Source of the DNA: Lateolabrax maculatus
Lineage: Eukaryota; Chordata; Actinopteri; Acropomatiformes; Lateolabracidae
Reading direction: 5' to 3'
Assembly (NCBI GenBank): GCA_031216445.1
Contig: CM062199.1
Coordinates: forward strand, 5,180,501-5,244,500
Length of the DNA: 64,000 nt
Part shown: positions 1 through 11,956 of the stretch, piece by piece
Layout: each line of letters opens with the position of its first letter
Position numbering within the stretch: position 1 is the stretch's first letter
Notes under the pieces: model-generated
Database searches by the model: none
What the model saw: only the letters and a program-made list of their open reading frames with translations
What the model was told of the DNA's origin: nothing
Program-made: the position numbers and the translations under genes

Positions 1-539
1 CTGTGAAAGAGCTGAAACAGTGGGATCTCCTCTCCGACCCAGTGGTGAATAATGCAATCAGAGTGACTGATTGTCAGGAGGGTGCAGAGTTAAGACTGCC
101 GCCGATGTGTGGGTCTCACGCACACACCTGGCGCACGGCGTATGACTCATCTACTGTCCGCAAGTCCTCTAATGCCCACAGTGCATCCGGTCAGCCCAGC
201 AGAGATCCATTCAACCTGCAGACTGAGAGACCAGTGCTCATTATCAGCCTTTATGTTCTTTACATCTGGTGGGATTGTGGATCATACTGTATATCATATA
301 CAATAGAGTAGCATTTATAAAACATGTAAAACTGAAGATTAACTGTGTGCAGACATGTTGTTAGCTGGGCGATACATTTTTTTTTGGGAAGCTGCCGGCG
401 TTGAATACTACCCAGATTCGTAATCTTGTTTACTTACTCTTCAATAACATATTTGCTGATTTAAATCTTACACTTGACATTCAGAGAGATTTTGTGTGAG
501 AAGAATTAAGGAGTTCAGTAGAAAAACATGTTCCTCAAG
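1..539. other. Intronic sequence, no feature seen
   Basis: This stretch lies downstream, in the minus-strand sense, of the OXR1 exon at 4252-4334 and upstream of the next OXR1 exon, which is beyond the window edge. I saw no coding exon, RNA gene or clear repeat in it. The continuation of the LysM domain is not encoded on either strand here. Confidence 0.5.
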
Positions 540-1160
540 GTAAGAGCTAGATCAACCCGGAGGGCGACCAGTCGATAAGGAGTGTGGACTGGTAGCTGGT
601 GTGGTGCCAAACACTAATGTTAGTTAAAATGACAATGTTAACATGCTGATGTTTGCTGTGTGTGTTTACCGTGTTCACCAACATTTGCTTCTCAGCACTA
701 AAGACAAATGATGATGGAAATGCCTTCAGTTTTGCAGGCATTTGGTCATAAAGAAAAGTATTGGACAAAGTTTTACAGTTCACCCTAAGGGCGTCATAAA
801 TGTGTATACTGATTTTTCATGTATAACCACAAATTCCATCCTCATGGTGGTGCCAGAGGAACTGTGAGGGGGTCACCAAAGTCTTTAGGATTCATCCTCT
901 GGGAACCATGAATGTCTGCACAAAATGTTGTGTCAATCCGTCCAGAAGATGTTGAGATATTTCAACTTTGACAACTTTGACCTGCTGGTGGCACCACAGG
1001 AAAAGTCAGAGGGTCGGCAAAATATTTAGGGTTCCTCCTCTGAGGACTACGATTGTCTGTACAAAATTTCATCATTATCCATCTGATAGTTGAGAGATAT
1101 TTCGGACCAAGGCACTGAACTAACCCACCGCTCAACGGACTGACTGACAGGCATTGCTAA
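540..1160 (+). mobile_element. Teleost interspersed repeat, copy 1
   Basis: The segment has the phrasing of a widespread fish repeat. It runs through a T/A-rich 'atgctgatgtttgct' part, then 'tttgcaggcatttggtcata', then two tandem modules. Each module has a 'ggtggtgcc/ggtggcacc' motif, 'aaagtctttaggattcatcc' or 'aatatttagggttcctcc', and 'tgtctg(c/t)acaaaat'. It ends near 'gagagatatttcggacca'. The tandem modules lie at about 845-955 and 985-1105. A second, shorter copy in the same orientation is at 9590-9800. I recognise it as repetitive from fish genomes but cannot name the family. No intact protein is encoded. Confidence 0.7.
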
Positions 1161-2460
1161 ATATGTCAAATGAAACCCAGAACTACATGTTGTGAGAGTG
1201 AATACACATTTCAGGGCATCTGCTGAGTGATATAACCACTGTTTCACTACAACCCACTAGAACACACAGAGTTTATAATGCTATCTGACCGATCATGTCA
1301 TTGGCCAGCATAACATCATCATGAATGCTGACATCTTCTTTCTTTCTTTCCCGGCCTACAAACTGGAATCCAGACAGTCCTTCCTCTAAAAACTGCTCTC
1401 TAGTGTCACTATACAAAATGTAATGAGAGCTTTGCTGTGCCAGTTCTGCTGAGAGCACTGCTATAGACTGAAACAGAGTGTGGGTTGGGAGGTTCAGGCC
1501 AAAAAAAAATTAAACATGACTCAAACATTAAAGGATAACTCTACTTTAATGCTATCATTGTGTGTTTTAGCCATGGCTGCTATTGGTTTTTGATAACAAT
1601 GAACTCACCAAGTTAATTGTTACCCTGATCAGACAGGTCTTAAACAAACCACTCAGCTTGTTCTAATATATCTGGAAGAAAAAATGAAGGTGAACAGTTT
1701 TACCACCCAAATTGCCTTTTGTAAACATCCACTACAGTTTAGAGACCAACTTCCTGGTTCCACCTACTGTGATAACCAAACATGTGTGCACAGTTTTCCT
1801 GTGTGTGCGTATGTGTATTATTTGGGTGTGGTTTTGGTTTCACCACAAAATATTCTGCCTAAACTGTAAAACCTGTCTGATCATCTGACTGCTCTTGTTT
1901 TTTTGCCAAATCCAACTTTGTTTTAGCAATGCCACCATGTCACAGGATCAAATACACTTACCTTGGAGTGTTTTCATTGTGCAGTGTTTTCTCTCAGTTT
2001 TTAAAACTTTTATCTTATATCTGTATCTGGACTAAGTATTTGACTAGCCATCTTCTAGCCAATAAACCCTGTGGCTCCCCAGAGTTCAGGCAAAATCCAA
2101 AATAGCATCCCAACTGGAGCATCTATGTCCATGGTGCGATCTGGAGATAAATATGTGTGGCCTGCATTGTCTCAGTTCTTCATTATGTTTGACTTTGACT
2201 GGCCGTCCTCTCACCCAGTTATGGGAAGAGAAGCCCCCCCCCCCATGTGGCTCAGCTCGGCCTGTGTCTTTCTGTCTCCTCATCTATCTCTGTTGTTCCC
2301 ACAGACTTCAAACACTTTTTTAATTGGATGCAGGTCAGCCAATAGCTGGACTCAGCTGAATGGACTGGTGTTATCAGCGTCTAGGCAGATGGGTTGCAGC
2401 TGCTCAGGTTATTTCTCAATACGAAAAAAAAAAAGAAAGGACAGAGAAAGAAGCCAGTGT
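1161..2460. other. Intronic sequence with one spaced inverted repeat
   Basis: No coding exon was found. The one notable structure is a 13-bp perfect inverted repeat: TGATCAGACAGGT at 1626-1638 and ACCTGTCTGATCA at 1871-1883. The copies are about 230 bp apart, which could mark the ends of a small, old MITE-like insertion. Confidence 0.35.
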
Positions 2461-2470
2461 GTGAGGTAGA

Positions 2471-2508
2471 GGGGTGAGGGAGGGAGAGGGAGGGAGAGGG
2501 TTGGAGGG
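2471..2508 (+). repeat. G-rich tract, potential G-quadruplex
   Basis: Seven runs of three or four G are separated by single A or short GA/TGA/TT-type spacers. This matches the usual G3+N1-7 quadruplex pattern several times over. The G-rich strand is the plus strand, which is the template for OXR1 transcription. Confidence 0.6.
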
Positions 2509-3545
2509 AGATTGTATTGATAAGGCAGCATAAGAGGAAGCCCTCCTTTTTCCTGTGGGCGCCAGGCGATAGATTATAAACTTATCTGCCGGAGAGCGAA
2601 ATAAGGAAACATTGCCGGCCGTCCCCCCGGCACAGGAGATGAGTTTAAGATAAAGCTGCTTCTCAATCACTGGGACACTGGCGATCATGTCTCTGTCACA
2701 GTGTAGCGGAGGCTTGGTTAAACCGCCTTGAACATCCTCGCTATGTGCCGCTGCAGCATGTCAGGCTACAGGACACAATCATTGGCAGTGCTCCATCCAT
2801 CCATCACACTAGGAGCAATCTAGCGCTCGGGGGTAATAGGGAGGAAGGAGCAAGAGAGACTGATGGCTGACAAGAACAGAATTGGTATGCTGTTTGATTG
2901 AGATATCTTTATTTTTTTCTCCCGAACTAAATACTAAATTACTTTACCACCAGCGTTTCTGTCCATCTTGCTGACTCGTAGTGGCCCCTTCTGCTCATAT
3001 CAGGACCATGACACAGTGCTTTGGTTCCGACAAATATCCTGTTGTAGCGGTTGTTCAAGCCCCAGCGAGATAAACAAGGGCCTTGTCAATCAGCAAGTCT
3101 TGGGTGACTGACAGGTTGGGGAGGCGGTGGATGTGGAGGTGGCGTCGGTGTTGCTGAGGTGTTGGAGGTGGGGAAAGGGAACCAATCACAGAGAAACCTA
3201 GAGCAGCTCTTGGGGGGGCAACAGCCGGAGAAACCTGATGGCAGAACAATCGCCAAATAAGGGAACAAAAGAGTGGAGTTTGGAGAAACTGGAATGTCAG
3301 TGAGAGACCACAATCCCTGCTCTCCCTCCCTCTCCCCCCCTTTCCTCCTCTTCATCTCTTCCTCTCTCTTCGGCAGACAGGCAGACAGCCGGAGCTGAGC
3401 CACAGCGATCCCACTCCTCACTGTTGCCACGGACAGAGAGGCGAGGAAAAGCAGTCTGACTGCAGCTGGATTTGAGGGTCATTTGAAGAACACAACCAGG
3501 CAAAGCAGAGACAGGCTCCATTTTCAGCTCATGCCAGGGAACCAG
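2509..3545. other. Intronic sequence, no gene seen
   Basis: This is ordinary mixed-composition intron. A C/T-rich patch at about 3315-3370 is G-rich on the OXR1 sense strand. No splice-flanked open frame matching OXR1 was found. Confidence 0.4.

Positions 3546-3547
<2 letters not shown>

Positions 3548-3584
<37 letters not shown>
3548..3584. repeat. (CT)n microsatellite
   Basis: Uninterrupted CT dinucleotide repeat of about 18 units. Confidence 0.95.
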
Positions 3585-3587
<3 letters not shown>

Positions 3588-3939
3588 CGGCTCACCCCCA
3601 CCCTCCCCTTCTCCTACACAACAGCTAAATCAATAGAAATGACAATGCAGTTGGAAGGTCATTCGCGAGCACAGCAAGCTCTGTGGTGGAATGCTCTCGG
3701 ATACGTGGCACAGAAAACGAATGGAAAAACAAATACACATCCTGCCAGCACTCCTGCCTGTCTGTCCTGCTCTGATCCAGCTGGAGGAAACGCACGGAGC
3801 TGCTAAAATCCCTCTCTCCTTCCTATACATCAACATGCAAAATGGAGCTGAGCGCTGTGCTGCTACACGGGGAGTCTTTAACAGAGGATACATTGTTTCC
3901 ATATGCTTTCTATCGGCTACCCTGCACGTCTGCATGCAT

Positions 3940-3957
3940 ACACACACACACACACAC
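3940..3957. repeat. (AC)n microsatellite
   Basis: Uninterrupted AC repeat of 9 units. Confidence 0.9.
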
Positions 3958-4157
3958 TCCTCTTTATGTAAACACTTTGACAACAAGGTGCACGTGTTAC
4001 ACTGGCAAAATCCACAAAATGCTTCTCCCCCTCACTAATGAGATACCAAGCATGGTCAGACACGGCGCGTTCACAACACATAAACACAAGAGCCACAGCT
4101 AGAATATTACTGGAGCCAGTCAGAGCTACGGAAACCACCAGCCGCAGACACACACAG

Positions 4158-4177
4158 AAGCAGCAGCAGCAGCAGCA
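4158..4177. repeat. (AGC)n trinucleotide repeat
   Basis: A short run of CAG/AGC units about 75 bp downstream (minus sense) of the exon at 4252-4334. It is intronic, so it does not encode polyglutamine in OXR1. Confidence 0.85.
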
Positions 4178-4251
4178 CGGGAGCAGAATAGCGTCAAAAA
4201 CACATAACGACATTAACACAGAAAGAGCAGAGTTGCTTGTGCTTTACTCAC

Positions 4252-4334
4252 AGAATATTCGATGGTCCCTTTGGGTCTCTGGAACGACATGCGCCTCCCA
4301 TCCTTCTTCTCTGGAGTCTTCTTCTGGCCGGTAT
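4252..4334 (-). CDS. oxr1: OXR1, shared exon leading into the LysM domain
   Basis: This internal coding exon of oxidation resistance protein 1 protects against oxidative damage; its family carries an N-terminal LysM and a C-terminal TLDc domain. The minus strand shows acceptor ...gctttcag before ATACCGG and donor TCT|GTGAGT. With a G from the preceding exon it reads DTGQKKTPEKKDGRRMSF, then QRPKGTIEYS. This matches my memory of mammalian OXR1 (DTGQKKTLDKKDGRRMSF, QKPKGTIEYT) almost residue for residue. NCOA7, the paralogue, differs clearly in this stretch. RRMSF looks like a basophilic kinase site, which is inference. GTIEYS opens the LysM domain; the next residues (V-E-S-R-D-S-L in mammals) must be on an exon left of the window. 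The exon is 83 nt, entry phase 1 and exit phase 0. Exon 2 or the alternative first exon at 20117-20273 can splice to it. Confidence 0.95.
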
Positions 4335-4479
4335 CTGAAAGCAAGCGAGGCAAGGTACGCATTACATTCATGTTCCCCTCTCCTCCAGCTTGTCACAAGC
4401 TGCCGTTTCCCAGCCCCGTGGGTAGACAGCTCATTCGTCAACAGTGAGCGAGCCAGCCAGCCAGCCAGCGATGTGAGCT

Positions 4480-4660
4480 TTGAGCGCTGGACCACTTTCT
4501 CTCTCGCTCTCCCTCTCTCTCCTTCTCGCTCTGCTTCTACCCTCCTGCCCTCACTCTCCCTCTATCTCACTGTCCTCTTTCTCTCTCCCTCTCTCCCCCC
4601 CCTTCTCCTCCTCTCCCACCATACAGCTCAGTGACAGCCGTTGAAACCACTTCACCTCGC
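4480..4660. repeat. Pyrimidine-rich (CT) low-complexity tract
   Basis: The plus strand is mostly C and T, with tctctctccct-type runs over about 150 bp. On the OXR1 sense strand this is a purine-rich block roughly 150-300 nt upstream of the exon's 3' splice site. Confidence 0.8.
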
Positions 4661-4719
4661 TTTCCTCCCCCCCGTTGCCTCTCACAGCAAACAGAAACCA
4701 GGCTGACCTCCGTCAGGAT

Positions 4720-5440
4720 GCAAGCCAAGATGCGAGAGGAAGATGGATTCGGGTTGGGAAGCGGGGGGGTTCCAAAGCTGGAGATGGAGAAGACAGAAAG
4801 TGGGGGCTGAACCAGGGGATGGATGGAGTAGATGGGAGGGTTCGAAGCTAAGTGGTGGTTGGGTAATGGGGGCGATGCATTAGGGAAGTGGCAGCTGAAG
4901 AACAGGGGGGAGGTGTGGTAGCTCCAGATGTTTTTAGACATTTTCAAAAGGAATATTCGGAGTTTCCTACTTTTTTTGAAATGTCCTGGAAGGGTTGGAA
5001 GGTACTCGAAGGTACAGGAGGGGGCAGAAGGCAGAGGTGAAGATCCAGGATGGATGGTTGGGGGGAATCAAGGCAGAAGATTAAGTATAAGAGAAAGGCC
5101 CAGCAAGCCACTAGAGTAAAAGGCACATGATGTGGTAGAGATGACTGAAGACAAAAAAAAAAAAAGGGTGGATGATGACAGCAAATGATGGAAGAAAGCA
5201 CATGAAGAAGCTGGGGGGGAGGTGGGTGAGGTTGGGAGAAAGCATGGAGATGAAGGCAAGAGAGTGGATGGAATATTGAAGCAAGTAGATGAAAGCAAAA
5301 GATGGGAGATGAAAGAAACTGGAAGGGGACTCTTGGGAGTGGAGAAGATCTAGAAAAGGCGCTGACTCTGGTCTTAGAGCGCTGAGAACAAGGACAATAG
5401 ACGAACGGGCTTGAGGAATAATGTACAAAGTTTGGGTTTG
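4720..5440. repeat. Purine-rich (GA/GGAT) low-complexity tract
   Basis: The plus strand is strongly purine-rich, with gaagatgga, ggatggatgg and gaaag motifs and an A-run at 5152-5165. The sense strand of OXR1 is therefore pyrimidine-rich. It follows directly on the opposite-biased tract at 4480-4660. Confidence 0.75.
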
Positions 5441-7735
5441 GGTTGAGATTTATTATACCCAGTGCCCTCAGATGCCCACCCTAAATGCCTTTCTTTTGTA
5501 GGTGTTGCACATGACTAATGAGTCCCTTTATTCGTGTCTTTCTCATCAGGCATCTCAGATGGCTCAAAACATGAGTCATACACCAGTGCTGCTATTTCTG
5601 GGGCTCAGGACTGCCTGGCAGAAAGTGAGAGGGGAGGGGAAATCAGAGCTGCTTCAGGTGTAAATATCAGTCTCGTAAAGATGATACCGTGGGTGCCGTT
5701 CATGAAATTTAATACTGTCAAATAAGACTAGATGCTGTCTGCAATTTTGCATGTAATGTTATCGTAAATTAGTTTTAATATTTTCATTTCTTAGTTTTAA
5801 CGGCTGCATTTACGTGAGCTGATATAAGATACTCCTTTATAAAACCCACAGTGGGGACATTTGCAGCGTTACAGCAGCAAAGGGGACAGCGCAAAAGCAA
5901 GAAGCATCAATAAAAAAACAAGATACCATAAATAAGTAAACAGACTCAACGGTTGAATACACATTATTGCACATAGGACATATTGATATTGCACAGTTTA
6001 GTATACACTGATATCGCACATGAGAGAATTTGTCAGTTTTGGTGTGTGTGGTCCACTGGGAGCAGCGCTGATTGTAAAGTCTGACAGCAGCAGGAAGGAA
6101 GCAACATTAAAAATTATTACTGATCATATTGTTCATCTTTTCACAGATTATTTTTATTCTATTTTCTATATTTCTATTTATTTTTAAACCTATGGTAGAG
6201 TCTTCTTCTATTCCATTGTTAGATTTATCTTTATTTTATTTATCTATTTGTTAGACTCGTTCTGGGGTCTCTCATTTTTGATAATTCATTTATGTACGTC
6301 AGGTTCAGGAAGGTTTTTCACTGGTCTGTTTCGGATCAAACATTTTGGACCCATAAACACCTCTACTGCAAGGAGTTCCACTAAAGAGAGATTTTCCCTT
6401 CTCAGTTTGTTCTTTGATGATTTGAGACCCGAAAAGGTGAAACTATTTAACTATTCAAGAAAATCATAAATCCACCCAAAAAAAAAAATGCAGAGCTTAA
6501 AGAGTCTAAATAAGAATTTTGCCTTTCCTCATTTCTAATTCCAGTGATCATCATATGACCCCTTAGATTCACCTTGATGGGTACAGACCTCCATTGTTGG
6601 GAACCACAGTATAAATGTGTGCACTGTCTTGTAGGACCAATAGTCGTCTCCAGATTATTTCCACTTTATTCAGTATTGAGGCATTCTCTCGGATTTGGCC
6701 AACACTGCCCATCTACGGTAGTATACAACATAACCTGTATCTCTATGAAAACCTTGGATAAGAAGTTGTGTTGAAAAAGAACACAATGGCTGCACAAACT
6801 GTGGGCGTGCGCCAAATCAATTATTCAGGATCCAAATGAAAACCCTGGAAGGATGATTACTTTCAGTGGGATAACGCAAACTGGAGCTGTTGTAGATGAT
6901 TGCGTTTCAGTTGAAATTTAGAGGAAACACATCATAATTCCATGCCTTCCTGTTATGAAATATGATCCACACTAACACTGTTAAATTGTAGGTCACGCCA
7001 GTGCGGCAGACAGCATGTAACCTGACTCGATAAGTAAACAGCGGAGGTGTTGATCTGCTTTATTAGCTGCAGAATCGCAAAGACAACAAAGATTTGTGCA
7101 GCGTTTTGCTTTTGTCGCCGCTTGACAAGCTTATATGCACCTCTAAGCACTAAACTGGTGCTGGCTGAGCACACTCTGGGTTAACCGTAGATCAGATTCC
7201 CAAATAATACAGAATGAGAGTAGTAGGAGAGAGTGACAGTGAGCTACGAAGAGCAAGACAGACAGACCGACAGCGAGCGAAGGAGAATAACAGATATGCA
7301 TTAGCAGCTGCAGGGGTGTTTGCACATGGTGAGCCAGTGATTGGTCTAAAATTAAACCTCACCATGGATGGTGGCAAAAGAAATGGGCATTTTATTCACA
7401 CTCTAGACACACAGCGGAGCTGAGCACCCGGGCATCTTCAGTAACAAAGGCTCTGGTTTCATCCCGCTCCACAGGAAACGTGGAGCATCTGTTGTGTCTA
7501 AATAAGCACTGCTTTTATAGAAGGAAGCTCCCACAAATCACAACCTGTCTGTTTCATGTGATCCATCTGCATCCAGTGATGTATTGGAATTTTGATTTTC
7601 AGTCGAGAAAATGTGTTTGCCGTCAATATACAAACAGATAGTATTTCAACTTTGATTTTTCCTTTTTTCTGACACACAGGCTTTGTTATTTTCCACAACA
7701 GCAACACGCTGCACGGCATGCATTGAGACGGCATG

Positions 7736-7755
7736 TCATATATATATATATGATA
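7736..7755. repeat. AT-rich palindrome
   Basis: A TCA(TA)nTGA self-complementary run sits between 'gcatg' and 'catgc' flanks. It could extrude as a small hairpin. It is short and of a kind that arises easily from (TA)n repeats. Confidence 0.6.
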
Positions 7756-9589
7756 TGCATGCTCAAAATGGCAGAATCTGGAGATGCAGAGGCTGCATCG
7801 GCAGATGTGAAGAAATGGGCCTGTAACTAATGCGAATCTAGACAAAGTAAATGTAGTTATCTTTGCTGAACAGCACAAGGGAAATGTGTAAAAGAGGTGA
7901 GCCGAGGTCGCCAGTTATCCAATTTGTTGTTCAACCAAGTAAAACAACAGTTGTCACAACGTAAGCTATTTTACTGTTGTTGTTTCCCATAAAGAACATT
8001 TTACTAGGCTCATTAATGGGCTGAATTACAATGACACTGGGTCAACTGTGAGAGAAGCTGTGTGACTCGCTCAGACACTGAAAGGAGCCGCTGTGTGTCG
8101 GGAAAAACAAAGGCTGCCTCTCACCAATCTGGGATGTAAACAGTCACAAGAAGTCATGCCTATCTGAGCAACTTAACAAAAAAAAATGCGTGACGATGGC
8201 CCGGCCCACTGCCTCAGGGCAACACCTCCCTGCCGACAGGAGCACAGCAGGGACCAGCGTGGGGTTTTGTCCACTACAAATGATCACAATTAGAGATAAT
8301 GCAAGTGACTTTGTAGCCGGTTTGACTCTCACCTCTCTTCAGCTCCGGGGTTTAATATGTCTATGTGGGGGTCTGTGAGATGAAAACTGTGATAAACCCC
8401 CTGCTGAGTGACATATTTACGAAATGAAGCTTCTCGACGACAGAAGAAAATACTGAAATAAAGTCTTTCACAGGTATACATCTGTCACAACATGCGGTTT
8501 CTCTCTCTGTCCTCCTAAAAAGAACTCCTTACTCAATGAGTATCAGACAGTTGCACACTTAAGATGTCTTGCAAGGACATCACTACCAACGGCTTGTGAA
8601 GAACAAAAATAACTCTATCATATCCACAAATCTAGAGTCCATTAATGGATGTCCTCAGTGACTGAATTCTAACCAAAAAGAAAAACAAAACAATGAAACG
8701 TGTCTCCATTAAAGAAACTATGTGAACCTTTGGGAATTTGTGCACTTAACAAATCCAACAGCTGCCAAGGAGTGCAAAGAATCTGGATGATTCTCAACAA
8801 GCGCTGGATGCAAATGCTACTGTATTTGGAACGTGCTGTGTTCTGTACCAATGCAATCTGTTGAGTATGAATCACGGCTGCTAAATATATAGTTCCCCTC
8901 ACTTTGTACACAGCCATGACAAACTGAAACAGGCAGGGAATACAAGAGTCAACAACTATCTGACTAACATTCCCCCATGGTCTGGTAGAATACACAAGCA
9001 GCCAATTTCCCCCTGCTCCCTTGTTTTCCCTGCCTGCTGGCTATACAGCCCTCCCCAGATGTTATTTTTAGAAAAGCCCTAAACAGTCGGGGAGGAAAGA
9101 GCTCTGCACCACCGCCACACTGAACAGGTGCTGAGCAGGACTAGTTAGAGAGCTGGAGACTTTCCTCAAAAAGTTTGTGAGGGAGGGAGTCACTGGCACA
9201 GCAGTTTGTTATACACATGGCTTGGACACAATATCAGAAATACCTGTGAAATATAATGCAATAGGCCCGCAACACATACCACCCTTGTGTGGTGTGAGGC
9301 TTAGAATAGTTGGTGTTTGTTAAGACTGCGCCCGAGAAATGTTGGTTCAACTCTGTGGTCATGTTTGACGACATTTGCATCACACTGTTAATTTTAGTAC
9401 TAAAAGATGACTCGAACTATTGATTAGTTGATTGTAAGATTACACTGATTACCGTCTACAATGTTGTATTGGACCACTGTGAGCAAATCAATAAACAAAA
9501 CTGCTGAATGGCAACTTTGGATTTTTATATTTTGCATCAATGTTGATAAAGTATCTCGAATTCTTGGGTATTTAATTTAGCAGATTTGC

Positions 9590-9800
9590 TCAAGACCGAC
9601 CCATAGTGGCTCTGTGAGGCCGTACCTAAACACAGCACAGCTTTGACTGAAATGCTAGTGTCAGCATGCTGTAGTACAGCTGAGGCTGATTGGAATGTCA
9701 TTAGTTTTGCAGGTATTTGCTCATAAACCAAAGGAACAGGATCCATGGACATTAATGTCTAATCCAGATTTCAAGGCAATCCATGGGTCTCATCCAGTTG
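9590..9800 (+). mobile_element. Teleost interspersed repeat, copy 2
   Basis: It shares with 540-1160 the 'gtcattagttttgcaggtat' and 'tttgctcataaaccaaagga' core, preceded by 'tgaggccgtacctaaacaca' and a 'gtcagcatgctg' motif. It is truncated soon after the 'ttcaaggcaatccatgggtc' motif. It has the same orientation as copy 1. Confidence 0.65.
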
Positions 9801-11651
9801 ATACAAAATTAGCAATTAAAAGAGGACACCTTGGCCTCTGGGAACTTTCAGGGTGCATTTTTGTTACTTTATCATGTACTTTGGCGGTTACGTTTCCTCT
9901 GAAACAGAATGAGGGAGCACAATTGTCGGGATTCTGGACATAAACGCCCGTTGAGGCAGTTTTGACTTTAACATCTATTGGCATTAAAGGAACTGAACAA
10001 CACCAGCAGCCCTCTGGCACAGTGGATGATAGCCTGTAATTGACACATTACAGAAAAAGCTGGCTAGCTAGTTAAATCAGAAATCCAATAGAAATGTCAG
10101 GTAAAGAGATAAGGCTGTTTCACAACACAAAACAATATTGCTTTGCCATTTGCTTTTCTGCCTTGAGAGCAAAATGTGTTGTGACACAGGCTGCTCACTT
10201 GTGGCAACGTCCTCCAATGTTTTGAGTGTACGACAATTTAGGAGGAGGAGGTGGCGAGGAGGGCATGGTAAGGTCTGAAAAGGTGGATTTCGAAGCCAGG
10301 GACGTCGGCACCTGGCTGGGTAATGGATGGGTCAACAGTCTGAGAGGGATGGATGGAGAGTCGTTACTTCAAGTCAAGAGTCTGTGGAAAGAGACTGATC
10401 AGCCACTATACTGGATGCAGCAAAATGCTTACACAAATAAAAGAGAAGTAAAAAGTGCTGACCATCACACAGTGACAGACTCTGGCTTTAAAGCTAAGCT
10501 GTTGGTGCTGTTGTCTCAACACCAAGTCGTTAGGTGGACATGACAACTTTATAGGAGCTGCAACTTTCGTGGGCTTCTTTCTCATATGCAAAAGGAACTC
10601 ATCTGTTTTGTATCCCAAGCTACAGTACGCTGTTATATACCATAAGCAAAGTATTAATGTAGTATTAAAGTTCACTGATTGTGTGTACAGTCTTGCTGGT
10701 GTCGGGGTCTGTGTGTAGACGCAGCAGGGAGCGTGCTGTTTGAGAGACCTCATGTCAGGCTGCAAACAAAAGCACAGCCAGACACACACAGTCCACATTT
10801 ATCGACAGTGTAACATGCAAATGAGTTATCTTGTTTATACTGTATGGGATGAGATAATTCTTGCAGGGGAATCTAAAAAAAAAAACACAAAAAAACAAAA
10901 AACAAAAAACAAAACAAACAAACACAAATGCAGTGAAGTTCACACATGACAAGAAGTTTTTAAATGCTGGTTCAATAGTCTGTGTATACAATAAATAACA
11001 ACATCCAAATGTGTTTTTGATGAAAATTTCAAATAGTTTCAAATATATATAACATAAAAAAGAGCATGAATCCTTTTAAAGGCTGACTGCTGAAGGACCG
11101 GAGGCCGCTTGGATAAGGCAGACACAGGTTGTACCAGTCTTAAATGACCAGGTCACATTCAATAAAGCTAGGCTGTTTTTCTAAAAAAAAGTTTAATACT
11201 TTTAATGTCTTCAACCTTCAGGAAAGTAATTGCACCTATGGATCCTCTAATTACTCCTCTCATTGTAAGTTGCAGGAAGATAAAGGCAATATATCATACC
11301 AACAACAGCAAATGTCAACTTTCTTAATCAACAGACCCATTGTCTCAGAAGACTTATGAATACCACTGAACAGAGGAAAAGCGTCAACAGCACTGCATCA
11401 AGAAACAGGCCATTACTGCTGTGTAACTCTACTGTAGTGCTACCACAAGATGTAGTATAGTTTCCATTGTAATAAATATACAGTACATGGTTCTAGTGGA
11501 GCTGTCAACTTAAACACAGAGAACACAGTGTGACAGGCAACATCCCTTTGCCAACACTCTCAGTACCACTCAGCTCTATATTACACTGCCTGCCTCCACA
11601 GACCACCCCATACACCACTCAGCTTTTATAGGAAACTTTGCTGAACTGCAG

Positions 11652-11654
<3 letters not shown>

Positions 11655-11706
<52 letters not shown>
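11655..11706. repeat. (TG)26 microsatellite
   Basis: Uninterrupted TG dinucleotide repeat of 26 units. With the (AC)29 repeat at 11897-11954 it forms an inverted pair. Confidence 0.97.
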
Positions 11707-11708
<2 letters not shown>

Positions 11709-11894
11709 CATGCTGGAACAGGAGGCACTGGCTCTGCCCTGTCCTCTCATTAACACTCTCCCCATGTCAGCTAATCACACTCCTGTTGTGTCGCTGATAA
11801 TGTGGCTTAAATTCTTTACACTGCGAGATGATTCTCTTTCCACACTCTCGACGTTAAAAACCAGACACTGGCCCGAACTGAGGCGTGTTAATGC

Positions 11895-11896
<2 letters not shown>

Positions 11897-11954
<58 letters not shown>
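11897..11954. repeat. (AC)29 microsatellite
   Basis: Uninterrupted AC repeat of 29 units, the reverse complement of the TG run about 190 bp to its left. Confidence 0.97.

Positions 11955-11956
<2 letters not shown>

Noticed and set aside
3917..4219. Minus-strand cysteine-rich frame
   Set aside because: The cysteines come from a CAG/GCA microsatellite and (CA)n on the opposite strand.
1..4251. The next OXR1 exon (rest of the LysM domain)
   Set aside because: I looked for the RDSLNSIALKF-type sequence on the minus strand and did not find it. It must lie beyond the left edge.
4038..4634. Plus-strand open frame of 198 codons
   Set aside because: It overlaps the OXR1 exon on the opposite strand, runs through CAG and CT repeats, and has no domain. 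It is open because of low-complexity composition.
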